Source: Castor canadensis
Lineage: Eukaryota; Chordata; Mammalia; Rodentia; Castoridae
Assembly: GCF_047511655.1 (NCBI RefSeq)
Contig: NC_133390.1
Span: 88,605,583-88,669,582, forward strand
Length of the DNA: 64,000 bases
Direction of reading: 5' to 3'
Shown here one piece after another: positions 57,901-64,000 of the stretch (position 1 is its first letter; each line of letters starts with the position of its first letter). Made by a program: the position numbers and the translations under genes. The notes below the pieces were generated by a model. That model searched no databases. It saw only the letters and a program-made list of their open reading frames with translations, and had not been told where the DNA came from.

Positions 57901-60170
57901 TTGACGATTATTTCCAATTTTCTTTTCACATACACCAGCCTTTTTCTTTTGGAGGCAGGGTCTCATATAGCCCAAAACACCTTTTAACCTGGACTTAGGA
58001 TCTTCAGGGCATGTGCCACCATGCCAGCAAGAGCAGCATATTAATAATAAACACTGAAAAGAGACAAACACCCAAAACCTACTAAATGTAAAAAAGCAAG
58101 ATACAAAGAAGCAGTACAATGTAAAATTTTTTTTTTGGTGGGGGGGTGTTGCTATGAACAATGTGCATTCGGTAACTTTATTATCTTTTGAGTAGTTTTT
58201 AGATTTTTCCAGACATTTCTAGAATATTCCACATGGCAGTATACTAATTACAGTATTTCACATTTTATTTTATCACCCATATTATAGTGATTACTATAGT
58301 AAAAAAAAAAATAGCTACCAAAATTTTAAGATACTGAAGCAAAATCTATAGCAAAAAGGGAAAATAGTGACTAACACCATAAGGTTCTCTGCTAGATTCT
58401 TTGAAATAAATAATCATTCTTAATGTTCAAACTATTTTCATTTCAGTGATAAGCTTGATCAAGTTCAAAGCTGCTAAGACATGAATCCAGTTCGGACTCC
58501 AAATCTCAAGCATTGCTACATTACTCAGCCACTACCAACAGCAAAAACAGGGGAAAGGAATTAGATTCATTCTTCATCAGCTAAACGTATTTTCCTGTAA
58601 GAACATTTACTTAATAGGCACCACAAAAAAAAAAAAAAAAAAAAACCATAAAAACACATACCTCTACTTCATCTCCTTCGCTAATTTCTTTTTTTATATC
58701 AGGTGGTGGTGGTAATCTAACTTCATTAAATGGAACCTGGCGTTCTGGTTGCCAACTGAAGGATTAGAAAAGGAATTAATAACTTTAAATTATTCTAATA
58801 ATGTAATTTAACAATACATGGTAGCTATACAGTTTCTGCTTAATGTTGTATTTTTTCCACTTTGTTTTTCATTTAGCATTTCATAAAGATAACCTTAATG
58901 GTACATGCATTGTTCGGCAACAAAATAGGCTAAGTTCACAGTGATCTTCAGAGGTGCCAAATAAAAGTAGTGAGACCAACTTATTTCAAACACAACTATA
59001 TTGCTTGTCAAAAAAGGAACACAATTTCTTACATTTCAGAATAAACTTCAAATAACACATCAGGGTATAAAATGTTCACAGAAGTACAATTCAGGCTTGG
59101 AAAGTAACTCAGATTACAGCCTGCACTTAGTGTGCCTAATATGCATTGCAAAGCCGAGGGTTCAAACCCCCAAACGCACACCCACACACAAAGTCTAAAT
59201 GAATTACAAAAGATTTCATTTTCTCACTTTTATCTTTTCTACAACCAATGTGTGTTGTGTTATAATTAGAACCTAGAAAAGGCTTACTTTCTTTATTCTT
59301 TATAACAAATATGAGTTAGAAGTGCTAATTTGGCTCTTGATTATCTAACAGTTCTTGTTGTGTTTTACAAGATGAATTTATAGTTAAAAGTACGGGAGCT
59401 ATACCAGCACATTAAATGTTCTTAAAGCTTCTATGTGTCAATGCTGAGTAAAGCAGCAGGTTATAAGTAAAAGATTTTAGTGTGATTTCTGCTTCTACTG
59501 TCTACATGGCAGATGATTTCAAGACAGAAATCATCTTGGTACTTGTTTCTACATGAAGCAGCTGTTGGACAAAGATCTTTCCAGCTGCTCCAAAAGCAAT
59601 TCTGAACAGTTCTTTGACCTTCAATCAAGCAGTGCTTTTATAACCCTTACGAAGACCAGCATACAGTCTTTTCCACTTTTACACTACCCAGCCCTACAGT
59701 ACCTACAGAATTGGTATTATTAATTAGTATAAAACAATTAAAGACAGCTTAATATTTCATTCTCACTACCAATAGCTATTTGAAAGGCCTTCTATAACAA
59801 CATTTTGACATTTAGGGCTTTTAAAAATTAGGCACATTATGTCACTTGTGCCCTCTACTTCTGCAAAAACTATTCACTGAATCATATTTATATTCTGTTT
59901 TGGCAAAGAGGGACCGGAAAAGTGACAAGTAAATTGAGGACAGAAAAGCAGGTGAACAGTATCAAAATGGGACTTACTTGAAGTCATGAAATGATCAAAC
60001 ACCCAAAGTGCCTCCACTCAAAAACAACATGATTTTCCCAGTGACTTTAAGAATACTCAAAAGCAAAGTTTAGCACTACTAATCTTGAAAATTAAGACGG
60101 TGACAAAAATAACTTACTTATTTTCAAAAACAACTGTAAGGGAGTCTTCATGAACATCTTTGATAAATCC
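21374..60170 (-). CDS. FXR1: FXR1, fragile-X-related RNA-binding protein 1, exons 2-17 (5' partial)
   Basis: Sixteen exons on the - strand total 1983 nt (660 aa plus stop). With the 17-codon exon 1 known from mammals, the longest product is 677 aa; the common human form is 621. Order: tandem Tudor/Agenet domains (exons 1-5), KH0 (exons 5-7), KH1 with GTHG loop (exon 8), KH2 with GKNG loop (exon 10), a leucine-rich export-type segment (exon 12), an RGG/RG-rich region (exon 13), and two Arg-rich clusters (exons 14, 15). Every junction is GT-AG and in phase; no stops or frameshifts. Family knowledge: FXR1 binds mRNA and ribosomes, joins FMRP and FXR2, forms condensates and controls translation and mRNA stability, with a key role in striated muscle. 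Splicing looks variable: an 81-nt exon 15, a 92-nt exon 16 whose loss shifts the frame, and a removable 87-nt segment in exon 12. The promoter and exon 1 lie beyond 64000. It converges on DNAJC19. Confidence 0.98.
21545..22252 (-). other. FXR1: FXR1 intron 16
   Basis: 708 bases, AT-rich, no SINE recognised. Confidence 0.9.
22253..22344 (-). CDS. FXR1: FXR1 exon 16 (92-nt alternative exon)
   Basis: 92 nt, acceptor ctttaacag, donor gtaaggag. Codes [20 protein letters not shown] then [10 protein letters not shown] (residues 591-621). Because 92 is not a multiple of three, skipping it changes the reading frame of exon 17. Confidence 0.96.
22345..25688 (-). other. FXR1: FXR1 intron 15
   Basis: Mostly repeat-free AT-rich sequence; one reversed ID-like SINE (23036-23118) and a poly(A) run of about 25 at 22783-22805. 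The 88-codon open frame at 23647-23913 on the gene strand has no splice or protein support. Confidence 0.85.
23036..23118 (-). mobile_element. ID-like SINE, diverged
   Basis: ggcggtagtgggttttaact, cacacttgttaggcaggtag, tctactatttgagccc: reversed copy, the only SINE seen between 21.4 and 30.0 kb. Confidence 0.65.
25689..25769 (-). CDS. FXR1: FXR1 exon 15 (81-nt, muscle-type alternative exon)
   Basis: 81 nt, acceptor tgccattacag, donor gtaactag. Codes 27 residues with an Arg-rich core ([17 protein letters not shown]). In mammals a 27-residue insert here marks the long striated-muscle isoforms; its length is a multiple of three, so skipping keeps the frame. Confidence 0.95.
25770..28709 (-). 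other. FXR1: FXR1 introns 14 and 13
   Basis: Flanks of exon 14; no SINE or other named repeat recognised in either intron (25770-26416 and 26618-28709). Confidence 0.8.
26417..26617 (-). CDS. FXR1: FXR1 exon 14
   Basis: 201 nt, acceptor catgaatatag, donor gtatgtaa. Codes [20 protein letters not shown], an Arg-rich cluster ([14 protein letters not shown]) and [13 protein letters not shown] (residues 497-564). Confidence 0.97.
28710..28913 (-). CDS. FXR1: FXR1 exon 13 (RGG-rich)
   Basis: 204 nt, acceptor ttctttcccaag, donor gtagtctt. Codes [20 protein letters not shown], a charged stretch, then RG repeats ([17 protein letters not shown]) and SSISS (residues 429-497). The RG-rich stretch is the RNA-binding/condensate region. 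Confidence 0.96.
30076..30140 (-). mobile_element. ID-like SINE fragment
   Basis: tggtactggcatttgaactc, tgggcttcatgactg: 3' half of a reversed copy. Confidence 0.45.
30600..30783 (-). mobile_element. Composite ID-like + B1-like SINE
   Basis: Reversed: ggtcaatactggggtttgaa, gagccactccaccagccctt, tttgcctgggctggcttcaa, ctcctgagtagctaggatta, aaggcgtgagccaccag. Confidence 0.9.
31487..31681 (+). mobile_element. Composite B1-like + ID-like SINE
   Basis: gctgggcaccggtaactcac, ctgtaatcctagctattcag, gagatcaggaggactgcag, then gggctagtggagtggatcaa and an A tail. Confidence 0.9.
32985..33072 (-). mobile_element. ID-like SINE
   Basis: gagtctgaactcagggtctt, gtgcttacaaggcagttttt, ctaccactatgagcc: reversed copy. 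Confidence 0.75.
33420..33627 (-). CDS. FXR1: FXR1 exon 12, long form
   Basis: 208 nt, acceptor ttgattgtag, donor gtaaaaaa. Codes [20 protein letters not shown], a leucine-rich export-type segment, then a 29-residue insert ([15 protein letters not shown]...), then [20 protein letters not shown] (residues 360-429). The insert is the 87-nt GT-AG segment at 33483-33569; without it the protein reads QIGSRSYSG, the common short mammalian form. Confidence 0.95.
33483..33569 (-). other. FXR1: 87-nt removable GT-AG segment (exitron-like) in FXR1 exon 12
   Basis: On the gene strand the segment starts GTATGGGTTT right after CAGATTG and ends CTCTTCTGTACAAG before GTTCTAGG. It is in frame, has no stop, codes 29 residues and can be spliced out exactly to give QIG-SRSYSG. 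It therefore behaves as coding sequence or as an intron. Confidence 0.75.
34483..34562 (+). mobile_element. ID-like SINE
   Basis: gagctggggatgtaatcagt, ccacgtgcaaggctctagtt, gattccaggcaccac: near the classic rodent ID form. Confidence 0.7.
34798..34879 (-). mobile_element. ID-like SINE
   Basis: ttggtggtatggaatttgaa, ctcaggactttgcccttatt, attctaccacttgagcc: reversed copy. Confidence 0.75.
35157..35243 (-). CDS. FXR1: FXR1 exon 11
   Basis: 87 nt, acceptor ttcccccccag, donor gtttgtat. Codes [20 protein letters not shown] then LEYHIAYLK (residues 331-359). Confidence 0.97.
35936..36052 (+). mobile_element. B1-like SINE
   Basis: agctggacataatagtgcat, actcaggaggctgagacagg, ccctgagctatataacaag. 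Confidence 0.8.
36186..36312 (+). mobile_element. B1-like SINE
   Basis: aagatgggtgtggtgcttca, agactctgtctccaaaaaaa: diverged B1 with A tail. Confidence 0.75.
37076..37164 (+). mobile_element. B1-like SINE with internal deletion
   Basis: gctgtgtgtagtgatacatg, gttcaaggctagcctgggtt and an A tail; the ggctgaggcag core is missing. Confidence 0.65.
38158..38368 (-). mobile_element. Composite ID-like + B1-like SINE
   Basis: Reversed: T-run, ggactagggtttaaactta, accactcctccagtccttt, gcctagggctggctttgaac, ctcctgagtagctaggatta. Confidence 0.85.
38975..39205 (-). mobile_element. Two B1-like units in tandem
   Basis: Reversed: ctcccaagtagctgggatta at about 39045 and again ctcccaaataactaataatt near 39161, each with its own B1 flanks, so a dimer or two insertions. 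Confidence 0.7.
39369..39478 (-). CDS. FXR1: FXR1 exon 10 (KH2)
   Basis: 110 nt, acceptor tcttacaaag, donor gtaagtat. Codes [20 protein letters not shown] and on to LPRED (residues 294-330). The GKNG loop and the Ile of VIQ, equivalent to the FMRP site of a disease mutation, are intact. Confidence 0.97.
42425..42650 (+). mobile_element. Composite B1-like + ID-like SINE
   Basis: cacctataatactagctact, cagatcagcttggacaaata; then ggactgggggtgtggctcaa, ccctgagtttgaaccccagt. The open frames across it are repeat-derived. Confidence 0.85.
42655..42725 (+). mobile_element. ID-like SINE fragment
   Basis: ctttgcctagcatgcacaag, gccatgggtttgattcccag. Confidence 0.65.
43422..43500 (-). CDS. FXR1: FXR1 exon 9
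   Basis: 79 nt, donor gtaggtac. Codes [20 protein letters not shown] then VPRNLV (residues 268-294). The acceptor (ccccatatag) is preceded by an unusual C-rich tract, G-rich on the + strand (43507-43548). Confidence 0.97.
43507..43548 (+). repeat. G-rich tract, G-quadruplex-prone, at FXR1 exon 9 acceptor
   Basis: Runs of 4, 4, 5, 5, 5 and 6 G separated by 1-6 bases on the + strand, so C-rich polypyrimidine on the FXR1 pre-mRNA, ending seven bases before exon 9. Confidence 0.85.
44490..44719 (-). mobile_element. Composite ID-like + B1-like SINE, old
   Basis: Reversed ID part ggggactgaatccagggtac, then B1 part agactagcctggaactttca, gagtgctagaattaacaggc, atgtgccaccacacctggc. Confidence 0.8.
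45183..45353 (-). CDS. FXR1: FXR1 exon 8 (KH1)
   Basis: 171 nt, acceptor tttctctctag, donor gtaagttg. Codes residues 211-267 with the KH1 loop GTHG in [19 protein letters not shown], ending FRIYGE. Confidence 0.97.
45938..46078 (+). mobile_element. B1-like SINE
   Basis: ccagcacctgggagtctgag, ggggccagcctaagctacat, agtccctgtctccaaacaaa. Confidence 0.75.
46143..46228 (-). mobile_element. ID-like SINE
   Basis: ggtgctagggattgacctaa, gctccacgcttacaaagcag, atgctcaactgtctgg: reversed copy. Confidence 0.7.
47103..47219 (-). CDS. FXR1: FXR1 exon 7
   Basis: 117 nt, acceptor tgggtgtag, donor gtaagtga. Codes [20 protein letters not shown] through [10 protein letters not shown] (residues 172-210). Confidence 0.97.
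47606..47697 (-). mobile_element. ID-like SINE in FXR1 intron 6
   Basis: ttggcgttactggggtctga, cccgcttgctaggcaggtgc, tctaccacttcagccac, about 70 bases downstream of exon 6 splicing signals on the gene strand. Confidence 0.8.
47766..47859 (-). CDS. FXR1: FXR1 exon 6
   Basis: 94 nt, acceptor gttactctag, donor gtaaggta. Codes [20 protein letters not shown] then [11 protein letters not shown] (residues 140-171), KH0 region. Confidence 0.97.
48064..48212 (-). CDS. FXR1: FXR1 exon 5
   Basis: 149 nt, acceptor gtcttttag, donor gtgagtaa. Codes from [20 protein letters not shown] to VPEDLRE (residues 91-140). It has an A9 homopolymer in the coding strand (VKKN codons). Confidence 0.97.
48605..48676 (-). 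CDS. FXR1: FXR1 exon 4
   Basis: 72 nt, acceptor ttcctccttag, donor gtaagtga. Codes [20 protein letters not shown] then MKGE (residues 67-90), second Tudor domain. Confidence 0.97.
48740..49037 (+). mobile_element. ID-like SINE followed by a composite SINE
   Basis: ID-like at 48740-48832 (gggctggcagagtggttcaa, ttcaaaccccagaaccacc), then a B1-like + ID-like composite at 48836-49037 (ctggcaccagcggctcacac, ggttctcc absent, caccagtaccaccaccacc). Confidence 0.8.
49058..49232 (+). mobile_element. Two ID-like SINEs in a row
   Basis: First at about 49058-49139 (actagaggtgtggctcaagt), second at 49153-49232 (catactcaagtggtagagca, gccctgggttcaatcaac). Confidence 0.75.
49484..49691 (+). mobile_element. 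Composite B1-like + ID-like SINE
   Basis: ccaggtgccagtgggtcaca, tgtaatcctagctactccag, then ggctggtggagtggtagagt, ccctgagttcaaatcccagt, poly(A). Confidence 0.88.
49944..50178 (+). mobile_element. Composite B1-like + ID-like SINE with long A linker
   Basis: ccaggcaccgatggctcaca, gatcaggaggatcacagttc, an uninterrupted A-run of about 26 as the linker, then gggcttggtggagtggttca, ggccctgaattcaaacccca. Confidence 0.9.
50747..50802 (-). mobile_element. ID-like SINE remnant
   Basis: ggatgctagccattgctcta, ctgagctacacttgac keeps only the end of a reversed copy. Confidence 0.4.
51919..52003 (+). mobile_element. ID-like SINE
   Basis: agggctggaggtttaagctc, gacagagcacttgccaagca, aggccctaggttcaattcaa. Confidence 0.75.
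52205..52390 (+). mobile_element. Two ID-like SINEs in a row
   Basis: First 52205-52292 (gctgggggtttggtccaaat, ctgcctagcaaacatgggga); second 52302-52390 (gggctggatatgtaactcag, ggttccatcctcag). Confidence 0.75.
53051..53303 (+). mobile_element. Two B1-like SINEs in a row
   Basis: 53051-53166 (cccagcactttggaggctga, A tail) and 53181-53303 (gccaggcatggtgactgatc, agactttgtctcaaaaac). Confidence 0.8.
54234..54450 (+). mobile_element. Composite B1-like + ID-like SINE
   Basis: ctcacacctataatcctagc, gtgagaccctatctcgaaaa; then ggactaacagagtggctcaa, gtgtgaggccctgagttaag. Confidence 0.85.
54460..54651 (+). mobile_element. Composite B1-like + ID-like SINE, shortened B1 part
   Basis: ggcctataatcccagcactt; then gggctggtggagtggctcaa, gcctagtaaatgtgaggtcc, ctccagtactgccaagg. 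Confidence 0.8.
54704..54862 (+). mobile_element. Composite B1-like + ID-like SINE, shortened
   Basis: tacctagctacttgggaggc, ctaggccagcctgggcaaaa; then ggactggcgtggctcaagcc, ccctgagttctaaccccaa. Confidence 0.75.
54885..54936 (+). repeat. (GT)n followed by (GTTC)n microsatellite
   Basis: About 18 GT units run straight into three GTTC units, directly after a SINE. Confidence 0.95.
55228..55307 (-). mobile_element. ID-like SINE
   Basis: gttgctggggattgaactca, ggcagctgctctaccactga: reversed copy near the classic ID form. Confidence 0.8.
55608..55806 (+). mobile_element. B1-like then ID-like SINE
   Basis: B1-like 55608-55712 (gcacttgagggtgagaggca, gaggccagcctgagctacat); ID-like 55727-55806 (ggggctgaaagtgtagttca, gccctgggttcaattctcaa). 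Confidence 0.8.
55824..56106 (+). mobile_element. Composite SINE with partly duplicated B1 part
   Basis: gctggctcatgcctgtaatc, gaggttcgaagctagcacc, a second B1-like stretch near 55910-55990, then ggtatgactcaaggcataga, ggagttcaaaccctaatacc. Confidence 0.75.
56318..56551. mobile_element. B1-like remnant (+) and ID-like SINE (-)
   Basis: Remnant at 56318-56402 (gagcaatctgggctgtattg); reversed ID-like at 56465-56551 (ggcagcactggggtgtgacc, gcatgcttgctaggcaggca, gagccactccaccagtcc). Confidence 0.6.
57057..57160 (+). mobile_element. ID-like SINE
   Basis: aagcaagcctgaggacctga, attcaaaccccagtacctcc, then an (AAAC)n tail. Confidence 0.7.
57357..57752 (+). mobile_element. Composite SINE followed by another B1-like/ID-like pair
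   Basis: 57357-57530 is close to the local consensus (gctgggcgccagtggctcac, gatcaggaggatcatggttc, gttcaagccccagtaccgcc). 57540-57752 joins a B1-like unit (gggcatggtggtacaggcct) to an ID-like unit (gcttgatccccagcaccac). Confidence 0.85.
57944..58028 (-). mobile_element. B1-like SINE remnant
   Basis: ggaggcagggtctcatatag, ggcatgtgccaccatgccag: shortened reversed B1. Confidence 0.55.
58662..58755 (-). CDS. FXR1: FXR1 exon 3
   Basis: 94 nt, acceptor aatccttcag, donor gtatgtgt. Codes [20 protein letters not shown] then [11 protein letters not shown] (residues 35-66). On the gene strand a U-run of about 21 lies some 15 nt after the donor. Confidence 0.97.
58756..60117 (-). other. FXR1: FXR1 intron 2
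   Basis: AT-rich with one ID-like SINE (59095-59187, gtgcctaatatgcattgcaa, gagggttcaaacccc). A perfect 10-bp stem with a 6-base loop lies at 59511-59536. Confidence 0.85.
60118..60170 (-). CDS. FXR1: FXR1 exon 2
   Basis: 53 nt, acceptor ttttatgcag, donor gtaagtta. Codes [17 protein letters not shown] plus two bases, part of the first Tudor domain (residues 18-35). Confidence 0.97.
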
Positions 60171-60796
60171 CTGCATAAAACAAAAATATGATTAAAATCA
60201 CATCAATGTTAACTGTTAAATATTAACTCTAAAAAAGCTGTAAGAGAGATACAAACACAATGTGGAATACTGAAAAAAACACAGGATTTGAATTTAGGCA
60301 GATCTCAGTTTGATTTTCATTTCTAACATTTGTGAGAGGTATGATCTGGTTGTTACCTAAACTCTCTGAACCTCATTTTTCACATCATTATCACCTAACA
60401 TGAACAAAGAAAAAAAAGGTGTATTTTTGGATCAGAGGTATTACCTAAAGGAGGCAATATTTAGTATTGTGATTATGAGTTCAGTATTTAGTACTGTGAC
60501 TAAGAGTCAAAGATCTGGAACCTAGCTGCCAGGATTCACCTCAACTTTATCACTTGTATTTAGCACAGTTTTAACTTAATGAAGTGAAATTAAGCTCATA
60601 CTTCCTAAAACCGAAATGAAATAATGCTTAGTATCTAGCAGAATAAGAACTCAAATACAGTAAGAAATAAAATTATAAATGCATAAACATCAAATTACAG
60701 CCCAACTTTAATAAAATGTACACTGAGCACTATCTTTACCTTAATTTTAGTATTTTTTCTACCTACTTCTCTTTCCCCTTCCCTTAAAAAACATTG

Positions 60797-60984
60797 GACT
60801 AGGGATGTGGGTGTGGCTGACGTGATGGAGTGTAGCAAGTGTGAGGCCCTGGGTTCAAATCCCAGCACTACAAAAAAATCCTCTGAAAAAACAAAGTATG
60901 TCTGGGGTAGCTGAGTGGCTCATGTGGCAGAGTGCCTGTCTAGCAAGCACAAGTCAAAGTTGAACCACCTACTGCAAAAAAATC
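60797..60984 (+). mobile_element. Two ID-like SINEs in a row
   Basis: 60797-60876 (gtgaggccctgggttcaaat, cccagcactac) and 60902-60984 (gctgagtggctcatgtggca, gcctgtctagcaagcacaag). Confidence 0.8.
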
Positions 60985-61045
60985 AATTAATTAAAAAGAC
61001 ATTGAGCTGTATATAATACATTGCCTCGAGACCATAGTCCTCAAT

Positions 61046-61391
61046 AAAAATCAGTGGTCTTAGGAACTAGAGAAAAGGTTAGATCAAAAAGAATTAACCT
61101 AGAAGGTAACACCCACGCACAGGAAATCAATGTGAGTCAATGCCCTGTATAGCTATCCTTATCTCAACCAGCAAAACCCCTTGTTCCTTCCTATTATTGC
61201 TTATACTCTCTCTACAACAAAATTAGAGATAAGGGCAAAATAGTTTCTGCTGGGTATTGAGGGGGGGAGCGGGAGGGGGTGGAGTGGGTGGTAAGGGAGG
61301 GGGTGGGGGCAGGGGGGAGAAATGAACCAAGCCTTGTATGCACATATGACTAATAAAAGAAAAATGAAAAAAAAAAAAAATCAGTGGTCTT
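61046..61391 (+). mobile_element. 5'-truncated L1 3' UTR with target-site duplication
   Basis: About 314 bp of L1 3' UTR: acacccacgcacaggaaatc, cctattattgcttatactct, a G-rich polypurine tract at 61259-61319, the end gccttgtatgcacatatgac, and a poly(A) tail. Flanks share aaaaatcagtggtctt (61046-61061 and 61376-61391). No ORF2 part remains. Confidence 0.85.
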
Positions 61392-61554
61392 TGTCCAGCC
61401 TTGAAATTAATTTTAAAATTAGTCTGTTTTACTCTATCCTAACTGCTGAAAAAAGCTGTAAAGCCTAACATATTCAAGAAAAAAAAACAAAGCACAACAA
61501 AACCTATTATTTTGTACAATATATGCTAACAATTTCTTTTAATTGAGCAAAAGA

Positions 61555-61640
61555 GGGCTAATGAGTGGCTCAAGTGATACAGCGCCTGCATAGCAACTGT
61601 GAATCCCTAAGTTCAAATCCCAGTACCACCAAAAATAAAC
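61555..61640 (+). mobile_element. ID-like SINE
   Basis: ggctaatgagtggctcaagt, ccctaagttcaaatcccagt, accaccaaaaat. Confidence 0.85.
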
Positions 61641-63222
61641 AGGGGATGAGGGGATGGGAGGACTTGGGTGAAGACTAATTTGTTCAAATCCTTACTCCAG
61701 TACTATGTACCTTAGTCAAGTAAAAGACATTTTATGTTACTGTCAACCTTTACTCACATACTTAAACACACACTCGAACCAAAGGAGTAATTAGCAAAAA
61801 TACACCTGTACCACACTGTATTTCTTAACATTCACTGAAAGCTCCTGTTACCTCACTCCTTCCCCCCCAAAAAAATCCATTAAATAACACTAAAGGAATG
61901 TTAAGGTATAAATCCCCAAGAGGAGAAAAGACTGCAACAAAAATTTTTAATTTGCAAAGCAGTTAAAAAAAAAAAAAACTAATACGTAAATGTTTGCTAT
62001 GTGTCAGATACCATTTTAAGCAAATTACAAAATTACACTATAAAACCAATTGGCAGTGGGGAAACCCAAAAAGCAAGCAGTTCAGTACTGCCCTAGAAAA
62101 ATCTTTGGAACTAAAAATAAATTTTACAAAACAAATTTAACAGGTAGGACTCTCACTTGTTTTAGTAAGACAGTATGACAAGCTGCAGGAATGTAAGTAA
62201 TGCTCCAAGTGCCTTCCCCTAACATTTGCTTCTCAACTGCACTTTTTTTTAAAACTTACTCCTATTCTCTCATCTACTTCCAACTGTCCAATATCTCTTT
62301 TTGTGTGCTATGGGACAGTTCCATGCAATAGCTGCATAAGTCCTAAAATGCAGGATATTTCCTTCAAGAGTGCTATACCACGTAGTACTTTCTTCACTGC
62401 AATACTAAAGACTTTAAAAAAAATTCCTTTCTCCCCAAAATTTAACAATTAAGAGCTGCCTGCCTCTCTAGTTCAGGCTCTGAACATCTACAATAATGAC
62501 TTCCTGGTCAGTTGCCTTTGTAGTATAATGCATATTCATTCACAACAATCATTTTGGTCAGCACTTTCTCATGTTACCAACAGAACCATTTATATTATAC
62601 CATTCATTTCTTAACAAATATTTCAGAAACTGAGAATTCCCAAGTTCATATATTAGTAAGTCATCTCTTGACATCAGCAGTTACATCATATTTTCAACTT
62701 TCACTAATACTTTCTAATCCTCTGATAAGCAACTTCCACAGAACTCAGAATAAGCCTTCTAGTTTCTGTATTAATTCATATAGTGAGTCAATTCAAATCA
62801 GAACTATGCCACTAAAAAATTCTGCTCATTATACTAAAAACCGTTTTATCTATCTAAAAGCCAATCCTTACACTTTCCCCCACAAACATTTCCACCATAA
62901 ACATCAATGTCAACTCTATTTGGGTGCACATTTTCCATAAATATTAAGGAGAAACATAGCTCTACATATCTATCTTTACTGTTACTATATTCCAACTACG
63001 AGATTTACTAGATTAAGAATCTAGTATCTAGTCTTTAAAGTGTTTGGGGGTTATTACAAACAATTCCTAATGTTCTACTCCCCCAAATTCAAAATCCTAA
63101 GGATAAGGTACTCCTAAAATGGCCAGATCTCTGTAAAATTCAGTCCACTTAATACAAGACAGGTAAACTTTTAAACCCACCAGAATGATGCTAGGTTCCT
63201 ATCTGCTCAAGAGATCCAAAAT

Positions 63223-63523
63223 AAGCCAGGCACAGTGGTTCACGCCTGTAACCCTAGCTACTTAGGAGGCAAAGATCAGACGGATCACAATTCGAGGCCA
63301 GCCCAGTAAAAAAGTTAGCAAGACATGGTTTTTCAATCAGTAAGTGGGGTGTGGTGGCGCACACCTGTGATCCCAGCTACATGGGAGGCCACAGGTAGGA
63401 GGATGGTGGTCTAAGGTTGGCACCAGACAAAAACAGACACCCTACTGAAAAGTAACTAAAGCAAAAATGCCTGGGAGGTGCCACTCAAGGAAGTGCAAGG
63501 CCATGAGTACAAACCACAGTATC
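63223..63523 (+). mobile_element. Composite SINE: two B1-like units plus an ID-like remnant
   Basis: ccaggcacagtggttcacgc, acaattcgaggccagcccag; then ggtgtggtggcgcacacctg, gatcccagctacatgggagg; then gtgcaaggccatgagtacaa. Confidence 0.8.
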
Positions 63524-64000
63524 AGACAGAGGAGGAGGGGTAGTCAGAAGCCCAAAACAGCAGGGCTGGATCTTTGCCGAAATCTTTGCCAGGAGACACC
63601 AATAACAATAGCCACATCTGTCTGTATATGGCATAGGGAAGCTCTATATTATGTCTCCATAATCTCCATTCCCCTCGTGCTAAACTCAACTTTGGGGGGT
63701 TATCTTTTTTCCAATTCACCTGTCCAGGACTCCACAGTAGTTCCTCTTTATTCTTGCTTCCTGCAGCTTTAGCTACCTAAGGTTAACTACAGTACTAACA
63801 TATTACATAAAAAATTACAGAAATAAGCATTCATACACTTTGAAGTCAGAACCCTCTGAGTAGCATGATGAAATTTCTCACTGTATGGGACATAAATCAT
63901 CCCTTTATTCAGTGTATCCATGCTGTACACACACTAGAGCTACCTACTAGTTACTTTGTAGCTGTCTTGGTTGTCAGATCAACTTTATCAGTATCTCAAT

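Larger units (their letters stand above)
48677..58661 (-). other. FXR1: FXR1 intron 3, SINE-dense
   Basis: The largest complete intron here (about 10 kb). It carries more than 20 SINE copies, most on the + strand, that is, opposite to the gene. The part 50180-51918 has almost none. No exon or RNA gene recognised. Confidence 0.9.
60171..64000 (-). other. FXR1: FXR1 intron 1, partial
   Basis: No CpG island and no MAELTV-type exon seen, so exon 1 and the promoter lie right of the window. Contents: three ID-like SINEs, a truncated L1 and a composite SINE. The 128-codon frame at 62554-62940 lacks family resemblance. Confidence 0.8.

Noticed and set aside
61259-61319. G-rich stretch as a possible FXR1 CpG island or exon 1
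   Set aside because: It has almost no CpG and is the polypurine tract of an L1 3' UTR.
62554-62940. 128-codon frame in FXR1 intron 1
   Set aside because: Ser/His/Asn-rich composition typical of AT-rich non-coding DNA, and no family resemblance.
1-64000. CRISPR array, operon, phage or toxin system
   Set aside because: No regularly spaced repeats, no operons, and all long coding signals are spliced mammalian genes.

Overview
This window looks like nuclear DNA of a rodent, carrying two convergent, multi-exon genes. The + strand holds the whole of DNAJC19 (TIM14/PAM18, the J-protein of the mitochondrial import motor; CDS 8232-12648, 6 exons, 116 aa). The - strand holds FXR1 (fragile-X-related RNA-binding protein) from its stop codon at 21374 back to exon 2 at 60170; exon 1 lies beyond the right edge. 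Sixteen FXR1 coding exons were located by splice signals, phase and protein match. With the unseen 17-codon exon 1 they give a longest product of 677 aa. The same tail-to-tail pair is known from other mammals.

The repeats point to the lineage. There are dozens of B1-like (7SL-derived) SINEs, tRNA/ID-like SINEs whose 3' part reads roughly gagttcaaaccccagtacc, and composites in which a B1-like unit is joined to an ID-like unit. Two short L1 3' ends share one family-specific tail. From memory this resembles the castorimorph lineage, most likely beaver (Castor), but I could not test the species.

Layout. 1-7900: gene-poor flank with an old MLT1-like MaLR LTR (broken by a B1), a probable solo ERV1-type LTR with a 4-bp target duplication, a long CA repeat and one unexplained 112-codon ORF (3593-3931). 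7900-8500: CpG-rich DNAJC19 promoter and an exon 1 whose only coding content is ATG. 8500-12650: DNAJC19. 12650-21373: the shared 3' zone between the genes, probably largely FXR1 3' UTR. 21374-60170: FXR1. Its introns 12-16, around the alternatively spliced exons, are almost free of SINEs, while intron 3 (48.7-58.7 kb) is packed with them. 60171-64000: part of FXR1 intron 1, with a 5'-truncated L1 and SINEs.

The two genes are functionally unrelated: DNAJC19 acts in the mitochondrial inner membrane, FXR1 in cytoplasmic mRNA control. I found no bacterial-type system, CRISPR array or new multi-gene cassette. The most notable points are an 87-bp in-frame GT-AG segment inside FXR1 exon 12, a long out-of-frame upstream ORF over the DNAJC19 start, the unidentified 112-codon ORF, and a C-rich/G-rich tract forming the FXR1 exon 9 acceptor.
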